From Magnaporthiopsis rhizophila (taxonomy: Eukaryota; Ascomycota; Sordariomycetes; Magnaporthales; Magnaporthaceae): DNA of 64,000 bases. A model generated the notes under the pieces. The model made no database searches. It saw nothing but the letters and a program-made list of their open reading frames with translations, and was not told the DNA's origin. How positions within the stretch are numbered: position 1 is the stretch's first letter; each line of letters opens with the position of its first letter. Positions 32,881 to 42,128 of the stretch are shown here, piece after piece. The position numbers and the translations under genes are program-made. Location of the stretch: positions 186,001 to 250,000 of the forward strand of contig PYSS01000052.1 of NCBI GenBank assembly GCA_003049465.1. Direction: 5' to 3'.

Positions 32881-33767
32881 TCAACCCGCCGCAGCCTTCA
32901 TCTTGACCACCGATGCGTGGTGCCTGGCATGATGCTTGACGTCGCTTGGGTGCAGCGGGTTGTACAGCATGTCGCACTCCCTGCACTGCTTGATGCTGGC
33001 GTCGCGCGTGGAAAGGTTGAGCGTCATCTGCACCGTAGCCGTGGGCGACTTGTGGCCGGCTCGCTTGGATCGTGTGCGCCGTGTGTGCCGACATAGCTTG
33101 TCGCTGCAGTTGCACGCCGGCTTGGTCTTATTTGCTGACGTGTCCCAGAGCGTGCTGCTATCAGGAGCGGTCGACCGCGGTGAGGGCCCGCCCGATGGGT
33201 CGGTAATACGTCCCGCTGGCCCGGGGGCGCGACCGTCTCGGGATCGTTCGTTTTCGTGCGCGCTGGCCGCGTCTAGGCCAGTGAATGGTCGCGTCGTTAG
33301 CCTCCTACGACTCCTTGGCCTCGACTCCGGAGTCGTGGTTTTTGAAGGTGATGCCGATGGGGTCGAATCTGGGGTCTGCGAGGCGGACGCAGCGGTGAAG
33401 GACCCTTCTGAGGCGGAGGTTGGGCTGGTGACCTTCTTAAAGTATCGCAGAATGGATGCTTTTGGTGGACTCGTCGGAGGAGGTGGTGTTGGCGACGTCG
33501 CGACGGCTGTGCATGTGCCATCGACCAGAGACGGGTCTCGCTCGGCAGGGGTTTCTAACCGACGCTTCTTAGGGGGCGGCGTCGTCTCTCGCGGCGTAGG
33601 CTTCCGCTTCCCATATGTCACGAGTGGTCGTCGACGCGCCGGTGCGGTATCAGGTCTTATTGTATTTGCTGGATCGCTTGCGAGACCTGGGGGACTGAAC
33701 ACATCAAGTCAAGTCAACACGGATGTCGCACAGATGCAGTTCGAGGAATGGTTATTACTTACGGCAT
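32881..33767 (-). CDS. Protein with Eco1/ESCO-type C2H2 zinc finger and PIP-box-like motif, no acetyltransferase domain
   Basis: The main exon is 33694-32881. A small first exon, ATGCC at 33767-33763, is likely because a strong GTAAGT donor follows and a TTCAG acceptor restores frame (start MPPPGLAS). Without splicing, an in-frame ATG at 33702 gives nearly the same protein (about 272 residues). The C-terminal segment TLNLSTRDASIKQCREC, then DMLYNP and HPSDVKHHARHH, is the zinc finger found in cohesin acetyltransferases Eco1/ESCO. Near residues 80-87, KASILRYF fits the PCNA-binding K/Q-x-x-I-x-x-Y/F-F pattern, also a feature of Eco1. A basic KRKPTPRE and PKKRR segment could be a nuclear signal. 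The middle is Ser/Pro-rich and disordered. The frame stops a few residues after the finger, where an Eco1 would continue into its acetyltransferase domain. Confidence 0.82.
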
Positions 33768-34183
33768 TGTGGGAGGCGCGGGAGTCCGTTTCGACTGTGG
33801 GAGCGAGGGCTAACGCAGGCTTGACCTTGGGAACGCGGGAGTCTGGGGATTCTTTCCAGAATCGAAATGGACATGTCCAAACCGAGTTGCATTTTAATGA
33901 CATCAGGACGGAACCCAGCCAGCGGCCCACTAAGCTCCGAGTTCCGAGGCGCCCTGACGCGAATTGCGCGACGCGTCGTACGCAGAGCGGGGTCGCGGCG
34001 TAACGTGTGGCGTTAATTGACAAACAGCAAACAGTCTCGCGCTGCCACGTGATCGCTTGTCGTCACCGAACACCACCAACTGGAGCAAAGCCCGCCAGGC
34101 CGCCAATACATCCAGTCGTGGATTGAGAATTAAATGACAAATTGATGTGGGAACAGCCCTGACATATACATATACATCCATGA
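33768..34183. other. Intergenic, 416 bp
   Basis: It holds the upstream region of the zinc-finger gene and the 3' region of the Vma12 gene. A chance minus-strand frame overlaps it. Nothing else is seen. Confidence 0.45.
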
Positions 34184-35086
34184 TTATGCTTTCTTTCTTC
34201 TGCGTACTGCCGGGCCATCCCCCGAACGGTCCGAATTGGCCATACTGGCCAATGCCGCCTTCAGTTCCGACGGCTCGACGACCCAACTCTGGACGACCTT
34301 CCTGCGCTCCTTAAGCTTCTTCTCCTTCTTGCTCGCGTCGGCAAGATGCCAAACATAGAAGTAGTAGACGCCGACCTCGGCGACACCTACCGCGGCGGCT
34401 CCTGACATGGAAAGCAGCAAGCGCGCGGGCGTGCTCCACCAGCGCGCCAGCACCCAAAGTGTTCCCGCAACACCAAAGATGCTCAGCAGGAAGTTGAGCA
34501 CCAGCATAAGTTGGCGATGCACATCGCCAAGCACCACCTCGTCCTGGCCCTCGCCGACGTCGGATTCACGTTGGGGGCGGTTCACTGCCGCGAACGAGGA
34601 TGCCTGGGCGGTCGAGGCGGAGAAGCGGTGCGGGGAGTGTAGGGAGTCGGCCGGGTTTTTCGGCGGGTTGACCATCCGCTCGTACGCGCGGGCTTCTTCG
34701 TCGCGGCGGAGACGGGCCATTAGGGCTTTGTATTCGTCGGTCTGTCAAGGTTGCAGGGGAGCTTTCGTCAGCGAGAAACTTGCATTCATGTTCGAGGGTT
34801 AGCACCAAGTATCCGTCGCTCCTACATGTTCAGGTTTTGGTGGTGGTGGAGGCACAAACACCGTCGAACCCACCAGCAGTCGTTCGAGGCTGAAGCTGTC
34901 GCAGCCCTTCTCACTCAAACCATCTCGCAGCTCAAAGACCTGGCCATGCGATATGGGCTTGCCCACGGCAGGATCGGAAAGCGAGGGTTCGCCGTCAGCC
35001 TGTCGGGGCAAGTCCTCGTCTGGAGCTCGATCGCGCCATTCGTGGATCGCTTCGAGGATCGGGCCGGTGATTGTAAGGAGGACCAT
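34184..35086 (-). CDS. VMA12: Vma12/TMEM199-family V-ATPase assembly factor of the endoplasmic reticulum
   Basis: Two exons, 35086-34826 and 34741-34184, encode 272 residues. The intron (GTAGGA donor, GACAG acceptor) joins KPEH to TDEYKALMARLRRDEEARAYERMVNPP, the hallmark segment of the Vma12 family. After a loop rich in Ser and Ala come VHRQLMLVLNFLLSIFGVAGTLWVLARWW and LLLSMSGAAAVGVAEVGVYYFYVWHL, two ER-membrane helices with a short turn. The C-terminus is basic (KKEKKLKERRK, RRRKKA), consistent with a cytosolic, ER-retaining tail. In yeast, Vma12 with Vma22 and Vma21 assembles the V0 sector before export to the vacuole. It is divergent with the COQ1 gene, 468 bp apart. Family assignment is firm; orthology is inferred from the single-copy nature of the family. 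Confidence 0.88.
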
Positions 35087-35554
35087 GGTCGCGGGTGGCT
35101 GCGGGATGATGTCTAGCACCTTATGGATCGATAATACACATGTGTCTTCATGAACCGCCCCGATGGACGAGACAATCACATCGGTGGAATGCCGGGCCGG
35201 GCTGACCAAGGATGGCGATGAATTGAGTCCCAGCCGATCGGATTCGCCCCGTCGACATGGGTGTGTGCCCCACGCAAAGCTGAACAGCTCCAGTCGGGAT
35301 AAGGCGGGGGCGAGGGGAAACACAGAAAAAAAAAAATAGCGTCAGTGTATCAGGGTCGCCAGATTTTTTCGAGATTTCCCGGAAGGCCGCATCTAATCCG
35401 ACGTGACAGCGACGCTGCCCACACTGCGCCCGGCCTCAAACACGCGCCGCTTGCGATCCCAGACGCCGAGCGAGCCCTTTTTCATGCTGTGTGTTCACAC
35501 GAGGTGAGGCCTTGCTTCAATTGGCCTCCATCTTTGCACGGTGCACCTCTTGCC
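35087..35554. promoter_or_regulatory. Shared promoter region of VMA12 and COQ1 genes
   Basis: A 468-bp divergent gap between two housekeeping genes. There is no obvious TATA box on either side, as expected for such genes. The plus-strand frame upstream of 35555 is open, so a longer COQ1 N-terminus starting further left cannot be fully excluded. Confidence 0.4.
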
Positions 35555-37032
35555 ATGCAGCTCCGAGCGGGATCCTCGGCTGTGCGCAGCGCCGCTGGTG
35601 CCGGCGCCCGGCTGCATATCCCCCCGGCCCGTCCCTCCCCCTGTCGAGAGTGCTTGAGGACACAGCCTTGGGTGGTGCAGTGGAGGACACGGCGGGCACA
35701 GCACGAGAGAACAGCGCCCTACCACTCGTCGCCCAGGAGATCGTCGGCATGGGCGGCCGCGGTGTCTGTGGCGGGCAACGTCGTTTCCAACGCCATCTCG
35801 CGGGTGGCAAAGACCAACCTCGGAATCGACCCGCTGCGGATCGTGGCCAAGGAGATGCAGTTCCTGACCGGCAACATCCGCCAGCTGCTCGGCTCCGGGC
35901 ACCCTTCGCTTGATCGCGTCGCAAAATACTATACCCAGGCCGAGGGCAAGCACATCCGCCCTCTGATAGTCCTGCTCATGTCGCGGGCAACCTCGCTTTG
36001 CCCCAAGGCGCCCCGAAACCGCTACATCGACGCCGCCGCCCCCGGCATCGACACACCTATAACACCTCTAGGCATCCTCGGCGACGTCAACCCCTCGGCC
36101 GCCGCCGCCGCTGCGCCCACAACCCCGTCATCCTCACCCTCTACCGCCACTCTCGAAGGCGACCAAGACATCCTCCCGTCACAGCGTCGACTAGCCGAGA
36201 TCGCCGAGCTGATCCATACTGCATCGCTACTACACGACGACGTTATCGACCACTCCGTCTCGCGGCGCGGGTCGCCGTCGGCCAACCTCGAGTTCGGCAA
36301 CAAGATGGCGGTTCTGGGCGGCGACTTCCTGCTAGGCCGCGCCTCGGTTGCGCTGGCTCGCCTGCGCGACGCCGAGGTCACGGAGTTGCTGGCCACCGTC
36401 ATCGCGAACCTGGTCGAGGGCGAGTTCATGCAGCTCAAGAACACGACGCGCGACGAGTCCCGGCCCCGCTGGAGCGAGGACGCCCTGGCCTACTACCTAC
36501 AGAAGACGTACCTCAAGACCGCCTCGCTCATCAGCAAGAGCTGCCGCGCCGCCGCCCTCCTCGGCTCCGCCGACTCCGCGACGGTCGACGCCGCGTACGC
36601 CTACGGCCGGAACCTCGGTCTGGCCTTCCAGCTGGTCGATGACATGCTCGACTACACGCGCTCCGCCACCGAACTGGGGAAGCCCGCCGGTGCGGACCTG
36701 GAGCTTGGCCTGGCCACCGCGCCGCTGCTCTTCGCCTGGAAGACACATCCGGAGCTTGGTGAGCTCGTGGGGAGGAAGTTCTCACAGCACGGAGACGTAG
36801 CCAGGGTGAGTTTTGCTCATGTTATCTGTGATAACCGCCAACCATGGCCAGAACTGACTCGGCGCTGCAGGCAAGGGAGGTTGTCCTCGCAAGCGACGGT
36901 ATAGAACAGACGCGGGCGCTGGCCCAGGACTACTCGGAGCAGGCTATCGCTGCCATAAGTCACTTCCCCGACTGCGAGGCCAAGGACGGCCTGATCGAGA
37001 TGGCGGTCAAAACACTGAAGCGCCAGAAATAA
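35555..37032 (+). CDS. COQ1: Mitochondrial polyprenyl (hexaprenyl/solanesyl-type) diphosphate synthase
   Basis: Two exons, 35555-36805 and 36871-37032, encode 470 residues. The enzyme lengthens isoprenoid chains to make the side chain of ubiquinone in mitochondria. The N-terminal 80 residues are rich in Arg, Ser and Ala with almost no acidic residues, a typical mitochondrial presequence. The substrate-binding aspartate-rich motifs are LLHDDVIDHS (about 227-232) and LVDDMLDYT (about 361-366), with GKHIRP before the first and GEFMQLK between them. An Ala/Pro/Ser-rich insertion of about 50 residues lies between LCPKAP and DILPSQRRLAE. The second exon supplies the C-terminal helices, ending LKRQK. 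The intron has a GTGAGT donor and CTGCAG acceptor. Chain length cannot be told from sequence. Confidence 0.93.
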
Positions 37033-37345
37033 GGCGAATACCATGACACCACCTTACCAAGTTCCCGGCCCACGGTGCTTACATCTGTGATAAATGTACT
37101 ATTATTATACTATATGCATGGCGCGTGGTGAGGAGCAAGCAAAGCCGAAAAAAGGCGATTCGGTAAAGAATTTTACAAGTCCTGATTCCAGATTTCCGCA
37201 GATTAGAGTAGTGGTCTTCCATGTAGAACTTCATATTGTTCATGATTTCTTTTGTGTTCATTGGCTTTTTACCGTTCACGATGCCACAAATATTACTCTC
37301 CGTACCATCTTCCCTTCAGACAGAAGTCTTCAGCTGTACTCCCAA
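37033..37345. other. Intergenic, 313 bp
   Basis: Region between the converging COQ1 and hydrophobin genes, AT-rich, holding both 3' ends. Confidence 0.45.
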
Positions 37346-37600
37346 TCAGTTGTTATCTTGACACCACAGAGACAGCAGCGGCGACTGTGTGATCTGGGTC
37401 AGCAAACATGCACGATCTAGGTTCCTTTGGGGTCGGTCGCGTCGACTCACCATAGCTGTGACTTGACAGCAGACCTTGACGCCAGGGCATTTGTCGAGCT
37501 GGTTATCGCCTGTATCACGACGGAAGTCGGTCGGTCAGCAGGCTTCGGACCTATTCTCGGCCGAAGAGGGGGATAATTATGACGAAGATAAATATGAAGG

Positions 37601-37651
<51 letters not shown>

Positions 37652-37660
37652 NNNNNNNNN

Positions 37661-37700
<40 letters not shown>

Positions 37701-38032
37701 GCACAGTTAAGCCCGTTAATGTCATTCGGGTTGAGCTTGTACCCGTATATCTTGGCCAGCCACACGACGAGCTGTATGTCGCCGGCGACCATGGCGCGGC
37801 AGCACTGCAGCTCGCCGCCATTGACGGCCGCGCACTGCGGCGACGGGTTGGTGGTGCGTAGCAGCTTGGGCGGCGGCGCGGCCAGCAGGTTCAGCAGCGG
37901 GTCCACGACGGGTAGGGTGTTGGAGAGCTGCGCCAACGCCTCGGGCTGCGGGTGCGGCGTCGCGCCGGCGGCGCCCGACAGGGCGATGACCGCCGCCGCC
38001 GCCGCCGAGGCGAGGATCTGCTGGGGGTGCAT
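37346..38032 (-). CDS. Hydrophobin (class I-like), first intron with an assembly gap
   Basis: Three exons, 38032-37705, 37509-37451 and 37384-37346, encode about 141 residues. MHPQQILASAAAAAVIALSGAAGA is a signal peptide. The eight cysteines have the hydrophobin order: C-x9-CC-x31-C-x6-C-x5-CC-x12-C. The long CC-to-C spacing and C-x5-CC fit class I better than class II, although the first spacing is class II-like. The first intron (GTGCGT donor, ACAG acceptor) splits the codon of the fourth Cys and contains an uninterrupted T run on the coding strand broken by nine unknown bases. The last exon is short (SPLLSLWCQDNN); an acceptor nine bases earlier would add three residues in frame. Hydrophobins assemble into amphipathic films that coat spores and aerial hyphae. 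The cysteine pattern makes the call firm; expression pattern is unknown. Confidence 0.85.
37601..37699. repeat. Long A homopolymer with internal gap of Ns
   Basis: About 51 A residues (37601-37651), nine N (37652-37660) and about 39 A (37661-37699). The Ns are an assembly gap, so true length is unknown. It lies wholly inside the hydrophobin's first intron. Confidence 0.9.
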
Positions 38033-39910
38033 TGTGCTTTGTGTGGGAAAAAGGACGGGCCGTGTGGAAGGGCAGCGGGCTGGGTCTGTGAGGAGGACTA
38101 TGTATTTTGCGACAAAGGATGGTGCGGACAGGGCGGCGGCAGGAGGAGGAAGATCGATGTGATATGTCGTTGCGTTCGGGCACTTCGGAACCCTCGACAC
38201 AGTCGTCACAACCCAGTCCACGGGGAGTAAACACCACCCCGAACCCCGGCGACCGTTGGTTTTTTTGTCAGAGCCGGGGCAATATTTACCGAACAAACCA
38301 GAAATAAACCGAAAAGCGCCCGGGGCGCGGGCCCTGGATGCCCTCCCATTTTCAAAAAAAGAAAAGCCCTTCCCATATCTGGAATGGATGGCAAGCCCAA
38401 GTATTGCTAGCATGGTTCCCAGTCAGCGCAAACCGGCTGGAGTGGAGGGGGAAATAACGTGGCTGCGCGCGTCCTTATATCCCGGCACGGATACGAACCT
38501 GTTCGCCTCGACCATTGGCTGGCGCTCTTGTTCCAGATTCTTTTGTGCCGCCTGTTCGCATACCCTTCTTTCTCTGGTCTAGCCTCTTTTCTACTTCTGT
38601 TTCTTTCACAACCACCTGGGGCGCTGGGGCGTATTCAGCTGGTCTTCACCCTGTTCTCATTTTTGTTTTGCTCGAGCTGTGCCGTGTCTCTTTTTTCTTT
38701 TTTTTTTTTTTCTTTTTTTTTCTTTCTCTCAAGGGATGCATGGAGTCGATAACAAGACTTTGCCGTGCCCTGTGCAGCCTTGGCCAAGAAAGACAAGACC
38801 CCTGTCACCAGCTGAACAACCCTGCTTTTCAAATCGCATCCCGCGTTAGACCAAAGGAGCCCCATGCCCATGCGTCCGCCTACTCGAATACAAATTAAGC
38901 TAAACCGGGGTTCGGACGGGGATATTTCCTGGAGGCACGCACCACACGTCCACGATCTGGTGCGGTTCTGCGTGCCTCCTGGCTGGCTGGACCATAGCCT
39001 GTCTCGAACACTCCGTTCCTTCATCGACGCGAGCGTGACACAGACTCCTGTGGGATTTTCCTCACGGAGGGGGTTGACTGTTGTTTTGGGCCTCGGGCAA
39101 GGGATTGGAATAGAGAATGGGAATTATTGATGTCGATCCCTTCCCCTACTGGATATTCGACGCCCGACACACTACATCTATTGGCGCATCTGGGCCTCCC
39201 TATTGGCGAGTGGCGGCTGACGATCCATCGGGCTAGGCGTTGCCATTGTGGAGATTGCGTTTGTTCCATGCCGCTTCCTGTTTCCTGCTTCTTGCGCACC
39301 ATGTCGGCCCCGACGTGTGGCTGGAACGGATGGCATGCGCCCTGTCCTGTGCGGGCTTTTGTCGGAGCCGAGTTGAACAAGCCTTGTAAATTGCTTCGGG
39401 GCTTCTGCATCTTTCGGTACTCGACTCCGCCAAGTCCAGGTGCTCCAGTGTGTTCAGCATGTGCCTTTGTGATGTTCGGTCCAACGAGAAGTGAGAGTGT
39501 CTCTCCTTCATCGATCAAACATTGCCATTCGTCCAGCCGTCAACCCGTATCCCCGAACCCATAGCAGCCTCACTAACAAGCATGCCACGCGGGGACGGGA
39601 CTGGGGCCACCAGAGGATACAAAAATGCAGGGGTACCAGTTGGTTGCCTTCTCTGCCGCTTTTCTCGAGTGTATTTTTATTTTTTCAGGGGTTCACTAAT
39701 CCCGAAAGCAATGCCGGACATTGCCCAACGATGAAAGCTATTAGGACTCGAGCTATTCCGCAATTCCTAGCTTGCGGCTTTCTAGCCCTCCTGACCCCCA
39801 TATTGGTCTGATCCCATTATTCGTCTCCTGCCCGGATACGCCACCTTTCATTGGCCAACCTTTGACTTGGACGGAGTGCTATTGTCTTCCGCCCCCTTCA
39901 CAACGACAAC
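38033..39910. other. Gene-poor stretch, 1.9 kb
   Basis: It is flanked by the divergent hydrophobin and P450 genes and so holds both promoters. A CT/T-rich tract lies at 38680-38735. Two opposing frames of 145-165 codons around 39020-39560 have no recognisable content. No supported gene. Confidence 0.5.
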
Positions 39911-41961
39911 ATGGCCCTGCTGGCCCTCAGCCCTCAGGTGCTGATAGGTGTACTTTTTATCGTCACTGTCTTGGTGGCGGTGACCATTTTGGCGAACCTG
40001 GCGTGGCGCCTCTGCTCGAATGCCTCCATCCCCGCTAATTTGCCGTGGGCGGGCGTCGAGTCTACCGGTGGCCCACTATCCCGCGCCAGGGCGAGCCTTC
40101 GGAGCATTTCTGGCATGAAGGCGTTGATGGATGAGGGATACTACAAGGTGAGCGGGTGGCGTTTGCTAGCCTGGACGCTGGGCCTGTGCTATCCGTTTTC
40201 TTCCCACCAACGAAATGGCGTCAACTTGCAAGCTAAACAAAACTGCTCATAGTACTCCAAAAGAAACCAGGCATACGTCCTGCCGCACATCCTCACAGGG
40301 CCCGAGGTGGTGCTCCCGCCGTCGCAGGTGCGATGGCTGCTCGAGCAGCCGGACACGGTGCTGAGCCAGACCGAGGTCAACCGGCGCTTCCTCGAGGCCG
40401 ACCGCACGTTCCCGCACCCCAACATGGTGCGGGAGCCCGTCCATCCGGGCATCATCCGCCGCGAGCTGACCCACCAGCTGCGCTACTTCGCCGCCGACAT
40501 CGCCGACGAGCTGGACCGCAGCTTCCGTGAGCGCTGGGGCGTCGAGACGGGCGAGTGGCGCGAGGTGCGCGTCTACGACACCCTGCTCGACGTCATCTCG
40601 CGCCTGTCGGTGCGCGTGCTCGTCGGCGAAGAGCTGTGCCGCAACGACGAGTTCCTGAGCTGCGCTCGCCGCTTCGACAAGAACGTGGTCGTGTCTGCGG
40701 CCGTCCTCAACCTGCTTCCGGAGTTCCTCAAGCCGTGAGTAATCTGCCGTACCGCGTTCTGGGCTTGTAAAGACTTGAGCATAAGTGGTACCGGAAGTTG
40801 TCTCACCAGTATCCTCTTCTTCCACTAACATCGATTGTTACCTTGCTCCTACTAGCGTTTTTGGCCCGATCATCACTGCGTATGACAAGATGCTCTACCG
40901 AACTTTTGCCAAGCACGTCATGCCCCTGATAAAGGAACGACTGAGCGAGTCGGCCGACAAGCAGTCCCACTGCAGTCCAAGACGAAGGGTAAGAGGGGAA
41001 AAAAAAGTATCCAACATGCCCCTGCCTTTATTATTCCCTATCCTGACCACCCACCCTCCCAGAACGATTACTTCGAATGGGCCATCTCCCACGCCAAAGC
41101 CCACTGGGACCCGAAAGAGCTGTCCCCCGAGGTCATGGCCGGCCGCCTGGCGTGCCTATGCTTCGCCGCGATCCAGTCGTCCGTCATCAGCATGACAAAC
41201 GCGCTCTTTGACCTCGCCGCGTCGCCCGCGCACAGCGCCGAGTGGTTTGACGCCATGCGCGACGAGGTCCTCCAGCAGCAGCAGCAGCAGCAGCAGGAAA
41301 ACGTCCACGTCGCCACCACCGCCACCACCGCGCCGGCGTGGACGTCCAAGGCCGCGCTGGCCCGCCTCCGCCGCGTCGACTCGGCCCTGCGCGAGAGCAT
41401 GCGGCTGAGCGGCTTCGTCGCCCGCGGCGTCATGAAGTCGGTCGTCGCCCGCGACGGCGTGCGCCTGCCCGACGGCACGCACCTGCCGCCCGGCGCAAAC
41501 GTCGGCTTCCAGGCCTACAGCGTCCACCGCGACGAGGACGTGTACCGCGGCGCGGCCGAGTATCGACCCTTTCGGTTCGTCGACGAGGACTCTTGCACTG
41601 GCGAGAAGCAGCAGCAGCAGCAGCAGCAGCAGGGGCCGCCGCACGCGCTGGTGTCCACGTCTTCCACTTTCCTTGCCTTTTCGCACGGCGCCAATGCCTG
41701 GTAAGATGGAGCCTCGGACGTTGGGGTCCTGGATATCCCCCGATGATATGCGGCCGAACAACGACTAACCTGGGAAACGACACGATTTTTCACAGTCCCG
41801 GCCGTTTCTTCGCCGCCAACCAACTGAAACTCACGCTGGCGTACATTGCCCTGCACTACGAGATACAGCCCATCGCGGAGCGTCCTCCAAACAAGTGGTT
41901 CGTGGGCAGCATGGCGCCCCCGATGTGGGACACTCTCAAGATCCGACGGAGGAAACCTTAG
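39911..41961 (+). CDS. Cytochrome P450 (ent-kaurene oxidase-like group) with two poly-Gln insertions
   Basis: Five exons, 39911-40147, 40253-40734, 40856-40988, 41063-41700 and 41796-41961, give 551 residues. The membrane anchor is VLIGVLFIVTVLVAVTILANL, followed by IPANLPWAGVES. KYSKRNQAYVLP, PSQVRWLLEQPDTVLSQTEVN and the VRVLVGEELCRN segment are typical of the fungal group that includes ent-kaurene oxidases and related secondary-metabolism P450s. The I-helix region is CFAAIQSSVISM, the K-helix motif is ESMR, and the heme loop FSHGANACPGRFF has its ligand Cys at about 497, whose codon is rebuilt across intron 4. Runs of eight Gln lie at 41275-41297 (after the I-helix) and 41608-41631 (before the heme loop). 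Intron 3's donor leaves an odd Cys/Arg-rich segment (SHCSPRRR), so that junction is less certain. The substrate is unknown. Confidence 0.88.
41275..41631 (+). repeat. Two CAG/poly-Gln tracts inside the P450
   Basis: CAGCAGCAG runs at 41275-41297 and 41608-41631 each encode about eight Gln. Nearly pure CAG codons suggest recent slippage expansion. They fall at surface loops between conserved P450 motifs. Confidence 0.75.
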
Positions 41962-42128
41962 GAAGGAAGTCCTCGTCGGCCGGGTTGGCGTTCTTCCATT
42001 TTCGCTTTTATTTCGCACAGCTACTCTTTTCCCTTGTACTAGATATTCTTTTTGAACTCGTAATGTTTATTCTCTCTGTGAACCTGAACATTTTCCCCTT
42101 CTCCAATGAACTCCAGCAGCGGTCACAC

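Noticed and set aside
39021..39564. Two opposing frames of 165 and 145 codons
   Set aside because: Neither shows a domain or conserved-looking sequence; they overlap each other and lie in the P450 promoter region.
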